In this document: one piece after another, positions 35,275-44,143 of the stretch | Layout: the number at the start of each line of letters is the position of its first letter | Numbering within the stretch: position 1 is the stretch's first letter | Source of the DNA: Cryobacterium sp. Y50 | GTDB taxonomy: Bacteria > Actinomycetota > Actinomycetes > Actinomycetales > Microbacteriaceae | Direction of reading: 5' to 3' | Length of the DNA: 64,000 bases | NCBI RefSeq assembly: GCF_002929805.1 | Contig: NZ_PJJM01000105.1 | Span: 1 to 64,000, forward strand | Notes under the pieces: generated by a model | Told to the model about the DNA's origin: nothing | The model's database searches: none | What the model saw: only the letters and a program-made list of their open reading frames with translations | Program-made: the position numbers and the translations under genes

Positions 35275-36436
35275 CGATGACCGCGCCGGCGTGAATGTGG
35301 ATGGTGTGCGCCACCAGCGCTGGCGGAACGTCTTCCAATACAGCGGCCGTGATCAGAACCTGCTCAAACGACCCGATCGCCGCAGCCAGTCGGGCTCGAC
35401 GGTCCAAATCCAGCTCGGCGAAAACGTCATCGAGAATCAGCACGGGATCCCCGCTCGCTGAATCCTGGCGTAATAGCTGAGCGGATGCCAACTTTAGCGA
35501 CAGCGCAAACGACCACGATTCCCCATGGCTCGCGTAACCCTTGGCCGGTAGGTCGTTGAGTATGAAGACGAGGTCGTCCCGGTGCGGCCCAGCGAGGGTG
35601 ATACCGCGTTCGAGCTCACGCTTGCGCAGTCCAATCAAAGCGGTACGAAAGATTTCACTGGTGGAGGACTCCATCGAACCCGGCTCGTCCGTCGAACCGG
35701 AGCCACCGAGCGCTGTGCCGTCGACGTCTTCGTCGGCGCCGAAAATACTCAAATTAGCCACCAGGGACGGTCCATGGTCCTCATTCACCACGGCACGATA
35801 GGCGGCGCGCAATGGATTGCCGAGCAGATGCACAAGTTTGGCACGTTCATCGATGATTTCTGATCCGAACTCGACGAGTCGTTCATCCCAGATGTCGAGA
35901 GTGGACAGCTGATTTCCACGCACACCGGAAGAGCGAGCCGACTTGAGCAAAGTATTGCGCTGCTTGAGTACGCGGTCGTAATCGCTGAGTACCGCAGCCA
36001 ACCGCGGGGTCCGCAGCACCAGAAGTTGATCGAGAAACCTGCGCCGTCCAGAGGGATCTCCGCGCACGAGCGCGAGGTCCTCCGGAGCGAACACCACACT
36101 GGAGAAATAGCGAGGCAGGTCACGGGTCTTGATTATCGAACGATTGACCTGCGCCCGATTCTGTCCAGTGCGGTTGAGCTGTACCTCGGCCAGGATGTCG
36201 CGACCGTTGTATTCGAGTCGCGCCCGGATGATGCTGGCGTCCTGCCCGGCCCTAATCATGGCCTTATCGGTCGAAACCCGATGCGAGCCCAGGGTACTCA
36301 GAAAACCGAGAGCTTCGACCAGGTTCGTTTTTCCCTGGCCGTTACGACCAACGATGAGATTGGGCCCGGCGTTGAATGAAACCTCAGCCGTCGCATAGTT
36401 GCGAAAGTCGGTAAGTGAAAGATGGGTGACCCGCAC
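35267..36436 (-). CDS. recF: DNA replication and repair protein RecF
   Basis: A 389-residue SMC-like ATPase with Walker A in VGRNGQGKTNLVEALG (about 30-45), the ABC signature region SHGESWSFALSLKLASAQLL and Walker B in PVLILDDVFAELD. It acts in gap repair with RecOR. The start is ATG 36436, 5 bases after dnaN. It overlaps dciA by 8 bases. Order dnaN-recF-dciA-gyrB-gyrA is typical. Confidence 0.95.
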   Translation of the reverse strand: MRVTHLSLTDFRNYATAEVSFNAGPNLIVGRNGQGKTNLVEALGFLSTLGSHRVSTDKAMIRAGQDASIIRARLEYNGRDILAEVQLNRTGQNRAQVNRSIIKTRDLPRYFSSVVFAPEDLALVRGDPSGRRRFLDQLLVLRTPRLAAVLSDYDRVLKQRNTLLKSARSSGVRGNQLSTLDIWDERLVEFGSEIIDERAKLVHLLGNPLRAAYRAVVNEDHGPSLVANLSIFGADEDVDGTALGGSGSTDEPGSMESSTSEIFRTALIGLRKRELERGITLAGPHRDDLVFILNDLPAKGYASHGESWSFALSLKLASAQLLRQDSASGDPVLILDDVFAELDLDRRARLAAAIGSFEQVLITAAVLEDVPPALVAHTIHIHAGAVIDD

Positions 36437-36441
36437 CGGCG

Positions 36442-37590
36442 TTAGCGCAACAGGAGGTTGGGCTGAAGCAGATACTTGTAGCTGTCAGCTCCGGCCTGCT
36501 CGCGCGAGGTTTGGCTAGTGATCAGTACGGGTCCGGGCTTGTTCGGGTTTTCCGTTTTGGTGAACGAAATCCGCACGAATTCGGAGTGCACTGCGCTGAG
36601 CCCATCGAGTAGAAACTGTGGCTTGAGCGACACAACGGTTTCCGTGCCGGAGAGAATCGCGTCGATTGTCTCCGAAGCCTGGGCTTGTTCGGAACCGACG
36701 GCTTCGAGGGTGACTCCATCGGTGGCGAAGGTGAAACGCAGCGCAGCTTCACGCTCAAGCACGAGCTGTACCCGGCGAGTGGCCTCGATCAAATCGGCCG
36801 TATTCATGACCGCGTAGTTGTCGACCGTCTCGGGGAACAACCGACGAACCGGGGGAAAGTTGCCCTTGATCAGCAACGACGTGACGGTTTTCTTGTTGGC
36901 TGTGAAGGCGATAAGTTCGCGGTCGTCGCTGTTGGTAATCGACACCGAAATGACTCCGCTATGGCCAAATGTCTTTCCGACTTCCTGCAGGGTGCGTGCG
37001 GGAACGAGCGCCGTGATGGTCTCTTTAGCCGTGTTGCTGCCCGGATCCCAGTCGATTTCACGAACGGCCACACGATAACGGTCAGTGGCAACGAGGCTCA
37101 GACTGTTTTCGTTGATTTCCAGTTGCACTCCGGTGATGACGGGCGTGACATCATCACGGGACGCGGCGACAGCCACTTGGGCGACAGCAGCGGCAAATTC
37201 TTCGGCCGGCACGAGACCGGACTGGGTACTCACCTGCGGAATGCTGGGATATTCCTCAACCGGCATAGAGAGGAGGGTGAAGCTGGCTGAGCCGCAACTG
37301 ACTTTGATCCGTGAATTTTCCGTGGAAAAACGTACCGGTGCGTTAGGCAGGCGGCTGGCAATCTCGGCCAGGAGACGTCCGGAGACGAGTACCTTGCCCG
37401 GTTCTTCGATTTCGGCAACGATCTCGGTCTGAGCAGAAACTTCGTAGTCGAAGGACGAGAGGATCAGGCCCGTTGCCGTTGCTTCGATGAGGACACCGCT
37501 GAGGATTGGCAGGGTCGTTCGCTGGGGTAGAAGTTTGACGGCGAAGGAAACTGCTTCGCTGAAGACATCCCGATTTGCCTGAAATCTCAC
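36442..37590 (-). CDS. dnaN: DNA polymerase III sliding clamp (beta subunit)
   Basis: A 382-residue beta clamp. GTG 37590 (VRFQANRDVFSEAVSF) is chosen because AAGGAA lies 7-8 bases upstream and it matches the family start; an ATG at 37608 is an alternative. Three clamp domains are seen, with LPQRTTLPILSGVLIEA, FTLLSMPVEEYPSIP and the C-terminal tail. It encircles DNA to tether polymerase. It lies beyond oriC from dnaA on the same strand. Confidence 0.96.
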   Translation of the reverse strand: MRFQANRDVFSEAVSFAVKLLPQRTTLPILSGVLIEATATGLILSSFDYEVSAQTEIVAEIEEPGKVLVSGRLLAEIASRLPNAPVRFSTENSRIKVSCGSASFTLLSMPVEEYPSIPQVSTQSGLVPAEEFAAAVAQVAVAASRDDVTPVITGVQLEINENSLSLVATDRYRVAVREIDWDPGSNTAKETITALVPARTLQEVGKTFGHSGVISVSITNSDDRELIAFTANKKTVTSLLIKGNFPPVRRLFPETVDNYAVMNTADLIEATRRVQLVLEREAALRFTFATDGVTLEAVGSEQAQASETIDAILSGTETVVSLKPQFLLDGLSAVHSEFVRISFTKTENPNKPGPVLITSQTSREQAGADSYKYLLQPNLLLR

Positions 37591-38085
37591 GATGTCATTC
37601 CTTAGCATTGCGAAAGCGGAAGGGTGGGCCTCAATGCTAGCTGGGTTCACCGACGGGTTCGTTACCGTGCGCAATCGGTGGCCTCGGCAGTGAAGGTTGT
37701 CGGCGAGAGAAAGGTTAAAGAATTCTTGTTAATCTTCTTAACCATTGTGGAAACTGTGGATAACTCTGTGAAAACGGCTCAGGCACTGGAAACTACACAT
37801 TTGTAACTTGTGGGCGACCTGTGGAGGTTTGTGATTCGTATGCGCAAGCGCAACCCTTGATAATTACAAGTTTCTACAGGCAGGCCGCGAGTTTCTACAG
37901 GCGGCGACCGGTTGTGTGAGTTGATTCCACAGGGTTATCCACAGGTGTGAAAACTAAGAAAAATTCGACCCCTGCGGGTCATACTCAGTTGAGTCCGCCG
38001 CGAGGGGCAGAAAAACATACCGTTGGGGCTTCCTTGTAGCGGTGATCCTGCTTCCGCGAGGGGTCACTGTTCTTGGTGTGGAGAC
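37591..38085. other. chromosomal replication origin (oriC)
   Basis: The dnaA-dnaN gap holds perfect DnaA boxes TGTGGATAA (37755-37763) and TTATCCACA (37935-37943). Near-boxes include TTGTGGAAA (37745-37753) and TGTGGAGGT near 37820. An AT-rich segment at 37716-37745 could be the unwinding element. A 13-base repeat AGTTTCTACAGGC occurs at 37869-37881 and 37890-37902 with 21-base spacing. This organisation is standard for actinobacterial origins. No coding frame is present. Confidence 0.9.
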
Positions 38086-39504
38086 CTACTTGTAGCGGTG
38101 ATCCTGCTTGATGCGGTTGGTTAATTCGGTGACCTGGTTATAGATTGACCGCCGCTCCTTCATGAGCTCACTGATCTTTTTATTGGCGTACATCACGGTC
38201 GTATGGTCACGATTGCCGAACAGCTGCCCGATTTTGGGCAGGGAGAGGTTCGTGAGCTCACGACACAGGTACATGGCGATTTGGCGAGCCGTGGCGATCG
38301 CCTGGGAACGACTCGAACCGTACAGGTCGTCGACCGAGAGCTTAAAGTAGTTAGCCGTGTTGGTGATGATGTCGACCGGGGCAATGACGTTGTCTTCGTC
38401 CAAAGTGATGAGGTCTTTCAAGACCGTTTGAACGAGGTCCATGTCCACTGGAGTCCTGTTCAGGCTGGCGAACGCGGTGACCCGAATCAGGGTTCCCTCC
38501 AATTCGCGAATGTTGGACGATACCTTCGACGCCATGAACTCAAGGATGTCGTGGGGCACCTGTAGTTTCTCGCTCTGGGCCTTTTTGCGCAGAATGGCGA
38601 TACGAGTCTCGAGGTCTGGGGCCTGGACATCCGTTATCAAACCCCATTCGAACCGGCTACGCATGCGGTCTTCAAAACCGGTGAGGTGCTTCGGCGGCAA
38701 GTCACTCGTGATGACCACCTGCTTGTTGTGGTCATGCAGGGTGTTGAAGGTATGGAAGAAAGCCTCCTGGGTCTCCGCCTTGTTCTGCAGAAACTGGATG
38801 TCGTCAATCATCAGAATGTCGATATTGCGGTATCGAGCTTGGAATGCCGAACCACGGTTGTTGGCGATTGAGTTAATGAAGTCGTTGGTGAACTCTTCGG
38901 AGCTGACATAACGTACGCGGATGCCCGGATACAGGCTCATGGCGTAGTGACCGATCGCGTGCAGAAGGTGGGTCTTACCCAGCCCGGATGATCCGTAGAT
39001 GAACAGCGGGTTGTAAGCCTTGGCCGGCGCTTCAGCCACGGCAACGGCTGCCGCATGAGCGAAGCGGTTGGATTGCCCGATGACGAAGTTGTCAAAACTG
39101 TACTTGGGGTTGAGTCGGGTCTCGTGCGGTTGAGCGGGTACGGCACCCTCAAACACCGATTGCGGCGGCGCCGGCGTAATGACGTCGGGTGGTGTCATCG
39201 TCTGCTGAACCGGACGCAATGACTCCTGCTCAAGTTCGGGATTCACGACCACGTAGAACGTAGACACCGCAGTGGCCTCGTCAAGCTGGCCCATTGCGGT
39301 CAGCAGGGGAACCCGCATCCGCTGATTCAGCATGCTGGCCGTGAATTCGTTGGGTACCTCCAGATAAAAGGTGCCAGCGGCGATACCTTTCGGCTCGACC
39401 AGACTGAGGAAGCCATAGAGCATGGGCGTGATCGTGGCGTCGGACTCCAAGCTGGTCAGAACGGACCGCCAGGTTTCGGCTATTGGCGCTTCGATGTCTG
39501 CCAT
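38086..39504 (-). CDS. dnaA: chromosomal replication initiator protein DnaA
   Basis: A 472-residue AAA+ protein. Domain I begins MADIEAPIAETWRSVLTSLE. Domain III (about 140-355) has the Walker A GSSGLGKTHLLHA, Walker B DILMIDDIQFLQN and a sensor region. Domain IV (about 370-470) has the DnaA signature GNRDHTTVMYANKKI that binds DnaA boxes. It initiates replication at the adjacent oriC. Complete length. Confidence 0.97.
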   Translation of the reverse strand: MADIEAPIAETWRSVLTSLESDATITPMLYGFLSLVEPKGIAAGTFYLEVPNEFTASMLNQRMRVPLLTAMGQLDEATAVSTFYVVVNPELEQESLRPVQQTMTPPDVITPAPPQSVFEGAVPAQPHETRLNPKYSFDNFVIGQSNRFAHAAAVAVAEAPAKAYNPLFIYGSSGLGKTHLLHAIGHYAMSLYPGIRVRYVSSEEFTNDFINSIANNRGSAFQARYRNIDILMIDDIQFLQNKAETQEAFFHTFNTLHDHNKQVVITSDLPPKHLTGFEDRMRSRFEWGLITDVQAPDLETRIAILRKKAQSEKLQVPHDILEFMASKVSSNIRELEGTLIRVTAFASLNRTPVDMDLVQTVLKDLITLDEDNVIAPVDIITNTANYFKLSVDDLYGSSRSQAIATARQIAMYLCRELTNLSLPKIGQLFGNRDHTTVMYANKKISELMKERRSIYNQVTELTNRIKQDHRYK

Positions 39505-39924
39505 GGTTCCTACAATCTGTGTGGTTCGGGATATCGCTATTCAACTGTGACGGCCGGTGTCCCTTCGCTCGGGTGGTACCGGTACGTTCGTCAGGACTGC
39601 ATCAAAGTTATTCACCGCTTGTGTACAAAATCAGCCGAATTCTCAGGTTTGCGTCACCAACCTGTGGATAACTTGTCTTTACGGTAGTCAATCCCGGTCG
39701 TCGAGGCTAATTTTGCCTTTCCTACACCCGGCCATTTGGTTTCTGCGTTGCAGTCATTATTCTGGAGAATCCCTCGATTCGCGCGCTGAGTTTGACCAGA
39801 CGTTGCCAAGGCCGTAGTTTTAATCAGTTGACCCCATCCCGCGGGCTTCCAACTTCTGTGCGCGCTGCTTTTCTGGCCGAAGGGAAATTGGCCAGCGGTG
39901 ATTCAAATACGTGGAGATTGAACT
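39505..39924. promoter_or_regulatory. dnaA-rpmH divergent intergenic region with DnaA box
   Basis: A 420-base gap between divergent dnaA and rpmH. It includes the perfect DnaA box TGTGGATAA at 39663-39671, fitting autoregulation of dnaA. A TTGTGTACAA-like palindrome is near 39612. Both promoters must lie here; exact hexamers are not assigned. Confidence 0.6.
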
Positions 39925-40062
39925 ATGAGCAAGAGAACCTTCCAGCCGAACAACCGCCGTCGCGCCAAGGTGCACGGCTTCCGTCTGCGCATGCGCACCC
40001 GTGCGGGCCGCGCCATTCTCGGTGCTCGCCGTCGTAAGGGTCGCACCGAACTTTCCGCGTAG
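39925..40062 (+). CDS. rpmH: 50S ribosomal protein L34
   Basis: A 45-residue, strongly basic protein: [19 protein letters not shown], then [20 protein letters not shown]. It matches L34 over the full length. GGAG lies 8-9 bases before ATG 39925. It is the first gene of the rpmH-rnpA-yidD-yidC-jag-rsmG cluster. Confidence 0.98.
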   Translation: MSKRTFQPNNRRRAKVHGFRLRMRTRAGRAILGARRRKGRTELSA

Positions 40063-40104
40063 GCCAAAGTCTCCGTGTAGATTCGTGATGGTCGCCAGGT
40101 TCTC

Positions 40105-40473
40105 GTGCTCGCTCACGTAAATCGCGTCACGAGCGGTAGTGACTATCAGGGCGTTGTTCGACGCGGTGTGCGGATCGTTGGTACGCACACCATTCTTTAT
40201 GTTCGCTCGAACCCGATTCACACGGATGCTGTTGACCCGGTTCGCTTCGGATTCATCGTCGCAAAGAATGTGGGTGACGCCGTGAGACGCAATCTCGTTC
40301 GCCGCCGCCTCAAGGCGGTCACGTTTGAGCTGCTCTCCGCGGTGATACCGGGAACGGATGTCGTCATTCGTGCTTTGCCGACGGCTCGCGATGCCGCGTG
40401 GCAGACGCTGCACGATGAGGTTCAACGTTCACTGGCTCGCCCACTTCCGGTTCGGAAGGGCAGTCAGGGCTAA
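40105..40473 (+). CDS. rnpA: ribonuclease P protein component
   Basis: A 122-residue basic protein starting at GTG 40105. The RNase P protein signature RFGFIVAKNVGDAVRRNLVRRRLK (about 47-70) binds the RNA subunit that matures tRNA 5' ends. Its stop overlaps the yidD start by one base. Usual length. Confidence 0.95.
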   Translation: MLAHVNRVTSGSDYQGVVRRGVRIVGTHTILYVRSNPIHTDAVDPVRFGFIVAKNVGDAVRRNLVRRRLKAVTFELLSAVIPGTDVVIRALPTARDAAWQTLHDEVQRSLARPLPVRKGSQG

Positions 40474-40784
40474 TGAGTCCCGTGCTCACAACGATTATTT
40501 TGCTGCCCCGTAACGTGGGCGTGCTCGTTCTTCGCGCATATCGCACCGTGATTTCTCCCCTGTACGGGGACGTATGTCGGTTTTATCCGTCTTGCTCGGC
40601 CTATGCACTCGGGGCCGTTCAGGAACACGGACTAGCGTGGGGGTCTGCCCTCGCCGCGCGCAGACTGAGCCATTGCCATCCGTGGTCTGAAGGCGGCATT
40701 GATGATGTACCGCTCAAAAGTAAACGTCGCTTTCGTGTGACGTCGTTCGGTTTTGTTGTCGCACCTAGCCACGGAAAGGGCTAA
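40473..40784 (+). CDS. yidD: membrane protein insertion efficiency factor YidD
   Basis: A 103-residue protein with the DUF37/YidD core: LRAYRTVISPLYGDVCRFYP, SCSAYALGAVQEHG, RRLSHCHPW and EGGIDDVP. It sits at the inner membrane surface and aids insertion by YidC, encoded 9 bases downstream. Confidence 0.95.
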   Translation: MSPVLTTIILLPRNVGVLVLRAYRTVISPLYGDVCRFYPSCSAYALGAVQEHGLAWGSALAARRLSHCHPWSEGGIDDVPLKSKRRFRVTSFGFVVAPSHGKG

Positions 40785-40792
40785 CCCACAGT

Positions 40793-41767
40793 ATGGACCT
40801 CATAGGTACGATCCTCTGGCCTCTGAAATGGGTGGTCGAACTGCTGCTCGTTGCCTTCCATGGGCTGTTTTCCCAGCTGGGAATGGACTACGACGACGGC
40901 CTGACCTGGGTGCTCTCCATCGTGGGTCTAGTGATCGTGGTGCGCGCCGCGCTTATTCCCATCTTCGTTCGGCAGATCAAGAGCCAGCGCAAGATGCTTG
41001 AAGTTGCTCCGCAACTCAAGAAGATTCAGGACAAGTACAAGGGCAAGAAAGACCAGTTCTCCCGCGAAGCCATGTCCCGCGAGACTATGGCGATGTACAA
41101 GAAGACGGGAACCAACCCGCTGAGCTCGTGCCTGCCGCTGTTGCTACAGATGCCGATCTTCTTCGCGTTGTTCTCGGTACTCAATGACGCCCAGCGTTCC
41201 AACGCCGGCGTCGGCCCGCTCGACCAGAGCCTGGCCGAGAGCTTCGGTAATGCGAAACTCTTCGGCAATGCCCCGCTGCACGACACCTTTGCCTCGCAGT
41301 GGTCGCTGTGGACGGCCGGTGACCCCTTCAACGGCACTGTCATGATTATCGCGGCCACCATGGTCGTGTTGATGACGGCGTCGCAGTTCATCACGCAACT
41401 GCAGATCGTCTCCAAGAACATGTCGCCGGAAACCAAGGCGAGCCCCATGTTCAAGCAGCAGCGCATTATGCTCTACCTGCTCCCCCTCGTCTTCGCCTTC
41501 TCCGGTGTCGCGTTCCCGCTCGGCGTCATGTTCTACTGGCTCACCTCCAACTTCTGGACCATGATTCAGCAGTTCTTGGTCATCCGAAATATGCCGACCC
41601 CCGGCAGTGAGGCCGCCAAGGCTCGTGAAGAGCGCATGGCCCGCAAGGGCAAGCTCATCGGGACCGATGGTGACATCATTGTGGTAGACGAACCCGCCAA
41701 GCCTGTGCAGCGTCAACAGCCGGTCGGCAAGGCTCGCGCCAAGAAGCAAACCGGCCCGAAAAAGTAG
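40793..41767 (+). CDS. yidC: membrane protein insertase YidC/Oxa1
   Basis: A 324-residue polytopic protein. It lacks the large periplasmic domain of proteobacterial YidC, as expected in Gram-positives. A coiled basic loop (KIQDKYKGKKDQFSREAMSR) and five hydrophobic helices are visible, with LPLLLQMPIFFALFSVL and a basic tail. It inserts or folds membrane proteins with or without Sec. The stop overlaps the next gene by one base. Confidence 0.95.
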   Translation: MDLIGTILWPLKWVVELLLVAFHGLFSQLGMDYDDGLTWVLSIVGLVIVVRAALIPIFVRQIKSQRKMLEVAPQLKKIQDKYKGKKDQFSREAMSRETMAMYKKTGTNPLSSCLPLLLQMPIFFALFSVLNDAQRSNAGVGPLDQSLAESFGNAKLFGNAPLHDTFASQWSLWTAGDPFNGTVMIIAATMVVLMTASQFITQLQIVSKNMSPETKASPMFKQQRIMLYLLPLVFAFSGVAFPLGVMFYWLTSNFWTMIQQFLVIRNMPTPGSEAAKAREERMARKGKLIGTDGDIIVVDEPAKPVQRQQPVGKARAKKQTGPKK

Positions 41768-42405
41768 TGGAGATCACCGTGACGGAAAAGATCAGCCTCA
41801 CCGAGGTTAACAACAGTGAGTTCGATATCGCTGCGGCCACTGCTGTCGAAGGCGACAGCGCGCTCCCCTCACATAGTGCCACAACGGATGTGTCCGCCGA
41901 CGTTCCAGAAACGGGTTCCGTCACGACCACCGAGGCTCCCCTCACGACCGATCAACTCGAACGTGAGGGCGACATCGCTGCGGACTATATCGAGGAATTC
42001 CTTGACATTTGCGACCTCGACGGAGATATCGACATTGATGCTCGCAATGGTCGGGCCTACCTCTCGGTCAAGGCGTCCGACGCGGACAACCTACGGGTGT
42101 TGTCCAAGCCAGAAACAGTCACCGCGTTGCAAGAACTAACCCGCCTGGCGGTACAGAACAAGACGGGATCATTCTCCCGTCTCATTCTCGACATCGGCGG
42201 ATCTCGTGAGGCTCGTGAAGTTGAGCTCGCGGCGCTCGTTACCCGGGCCATCGCCCGCATCGAGGCCGGCGCGACCGAGGCCGCCCTGCCTGCCATGTCG
42301 TCCTACGAGCGCAAACTCGTGCACGACCTCGTGTCGACGAGCGGATACCGATCCGAGTCATCCGGCGAGGGTCGCGACCGCCATACCGTCATTACCGCAG
42401 CGTAG
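41767..42405 (+). CDS. jag: Jag/KhpB-type RNA-binding protein (KH and R3H domains)
   Basis: A 212-residue protein. An acidic, Thr-rich N-terminus (about 1-65) is followed by a KH-like segment (EEFLDICDLDGDIDIDARNG) and a C-terminal R3H domain (about 145-205) ending SYERKLVHDLV and SSGEGRDRHTVITAA. The GTG at 41767 overlaps the yidC stop; a later GTG is possible. Homologues bind RNA and affect cell elongation. Confidence 0.9.
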   Translation: MEITVTEKISLTEVNNSEFDIAAATAVEGDSALPSHSATTDVSADVPETGSVTTTEAPLTTDQLEREGDIAADYIEEFLDICDLDGDIDIDARNGRAYLSVKASDADNLRVLSKPETVTALQELTRLAVQNKTGSFSRLILDIGGSREAREVELAALVTRAIARIEAGATEAALPAMSSYERKLVHDLVSTSGYRSESSGEGRDRHTVITAA

Positions 42406-42417
42406 TCCGCGCGCCTT

Positions 42418-43113
42418 ATGTCGGAGTCAGCTACACCGGGACCGAGCGCATCAGAACCGCTAATACCGGGGGCCATCGAGCCTGAGCTTGTTGAACTCGA
42501 GAAAGAACCGGCGGCGGCTGCGGAACTGTTCGGAGCCCAGCTCGACCTGGTCCGGGCTTTTACGCATAATTTAGCTGATCAGGGCGAAATACTGGGTTTA
42601 ATTGGTCCGCTGGAACTCCCCCGGCTGTGGTCGCGCCATATTCTCAATTGCGCCATCGTTGCGCCCTTGCTGCGCCCTGGGATCGTAGGCGACGTCGGGT
42701 CCGGCGCCGGCCTTCCCGGCCTCGTTCTGGCCATTGCCCGCCCCGATATAACGTTCTTTCTCATCGAACCGATGGAACGGCGGGTTGTCTGGCTGAAAGA
42801 TCAGGTAGCGGCATTGGACTTGGATAATGTCACCGTGCTGCGGGCGCGTGCGGAGGAAGCTCGACTGGAACACCCGCTTGACCAAGTCACAGCAAGAGCC
42901 GTGAGCGCTTTCGGTAAGCTGATTCCATTGACTGCACCCTTGCTGCGCTCTGGCGGGGAGTTCATTCTCATGAAGGGCGAAGGCGCTCAGCGAGAAATCG
43001 ACGCTGCAGCGAAACCCATTCGCAAGTACGGGCTGCGCGACGTCGAGGTCATCACCCTCGGTGCTGGCATACTACCGGAGGTAACCCGGGTCATCCGGGC
43101 TACAGTGGACTAG
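42418..43113 (+). CDS. rsmG: 16S rRNA (guanine-N7) methyltransferase RsmG
   Basis: A 231-residue SAM-dependent methyltransferase. Motif I is GDVGSGAGLPGLVLAIARPD (about 91-110), with EPMERRVVWLKD and ARAVSAFGKLIPLTAPLLRSGG following. It modifies G527 of 16S rRNA, and its loss gives low-level streptomycin resistance. It lies 12 bases after jag. Confidence 0.94.
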   Translation: MSESATPGPSASEPLIPGAIEPELVELEKEPAAAAELFGAQLDLVRAFTHNLADQGEILGLIGPLELPRLWSRHILNCAIVAPLLRPGIVGDVGSGAGLPGLVLAIARPDITFFLIEPMERRVVWLKDQVAALDLDNVTVLRARAEEARLEHPLDQVTARAVSAFGKLIPLTAPLLRSGGEFILMKGEGAQREIDAAAKPIRKYGLRDVEVITLGAGILPEVTRVIRATVD

Positions 43114-43181
43114 TCTCGAATGCCGCGAGCATTGGTGTTCGGGAGTCCCTTTCGGGTGGCTCATCAACCGTCGAACGTAAA

Positions 43182-43197
43182 GGTTTCACGTGAAACA
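43182..43197. promoter_or_regulatory. parS site overlapping the parA start codon
   Basis: GGTTTCACGTGAAACA (15 of 16 to the parS consensus) contains the GTG start codon of parA at 43190-43192. ParB binding here could also repress parA. Confidence 0.85.
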
Positions 43198-44143
43198 TCC
43201 TGCTGAAGATCAGCGCGTTGCCAAGGCGGCCGGGATCGACGCCGCACCGCCGCTCGCCCGTGAAATTGCTGAGCTGACTCGGCGGCGGCAGGTGATTGCC
43301 GCTGGGGAACTACCCAAACCCGAAAAGACCCGGGTGCTGACCATCTCTAATCAGAAGGGTGGTGTTGGCAAGACTACGACGGCCGTCAATCTTGCCGCGG
43401 CCCTTGCTCGTCAAGGAGCCCGGGTGCTGGTCATTGATCTGGACCCGCAGGGCAATGCTTCGACCGCTCTGGGTGTTGAGCATCGTGCCGAAACGCCCAG
43501 CGTGTACGACGTCATCATCAACGACATGCCCATGATCGAGGTAGTCCAGAAGAGCCCTGAATTCGGTGCCCTGTTCTGCGTGCCGGCGACGATTCACCTG
43601 GCCGGTGCCGAGATTGAACTGGTCTCCCTCGTCGCGCGCGAACAGCGTTTGCGTCGCGCCCTCGATCTATACCTCGCCGAGATGACCGAGCCCTATGATT
43701 ATGTCTTCATTGACTGCCCACCGTCCTTGGGACTGCTCACCATCAATGCGTTTGTGGCGGCGCGAGAAGTGCTCATTCCCATTCAGTGTGAGTATTACGC
43801 ACTCGAGGGGTTGAGTCAGTTGCTCAAGAACATCAAACTGATTGAGAAACACCTCAACCCGGATCTGGTCGTGTCGACGATTCTGCTGACCATGTACGAC
43901 AGTCGCACTAATTTGGCGACACAGGTAGCCAAGGAAGTGCGTGATCACTTTCCCAACGAGGTGCTCAGTACGGCAATTCCGCGCTCTGTGCGGGTTTCTG
44001 AGGCCCCGAGCTACGGTCAGAGCGTCGTCAGCTATGACCTGAACTCCGCAGGATCGCTCTCCTACCTTGAAGCAGCTGCTGAAATGGCCCATCGAGGGGC
44101 ACCGAGACCAGCAGGTCAGCCCCAAACGAAAGAAAAGTACTAA
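43190..44143 (+). CDS. parA: chromosome partition ATPase ParA (Soj)
   Basis: A 317-residue deviant Walker ATPase starting at GTG 43190 inside a parS site. The P-loop is SNQKGGVGKTTTAVNLAA (about 50-66), followed by VIDLDPQGNASTALG and FIDCPPSLGLLTINAF. An N-terminal extension of about 45 residues precedes the P-loop; a later start cannot be ruled out but no better one is seen. It moves ParB-origin complexes. Stop and start of parB overlap (TAATG). Confidence 0.96.
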   Translation: MKHPAEDQRVAKAAGIDAAPPLAREIAELTRRRQVIAAGELPKPEKTRVLTISNQKGGVGKTTTAVNLAAALARQGARVLVIDLDPQGNASTALGVEHRAETPSVYDVIINDMPMIEVVQKSPEFGALFCVPATIHLAGAEIELVSLVAREQRLRRALDLYLAEMTEPYDYVFIDCPPSLGLLTINAFVAAREVLIPIQCEYYALEGLSQLLKNIKLIEKHLNPDLVVSTILLTMYDSRTNLATQVAKEVRDHFPNEVLSTAIPRSVRVSEAPSYGQSVVSYDLNSAGSLSYLEAAAEMAHRGAPRPAGQPQTKEKY

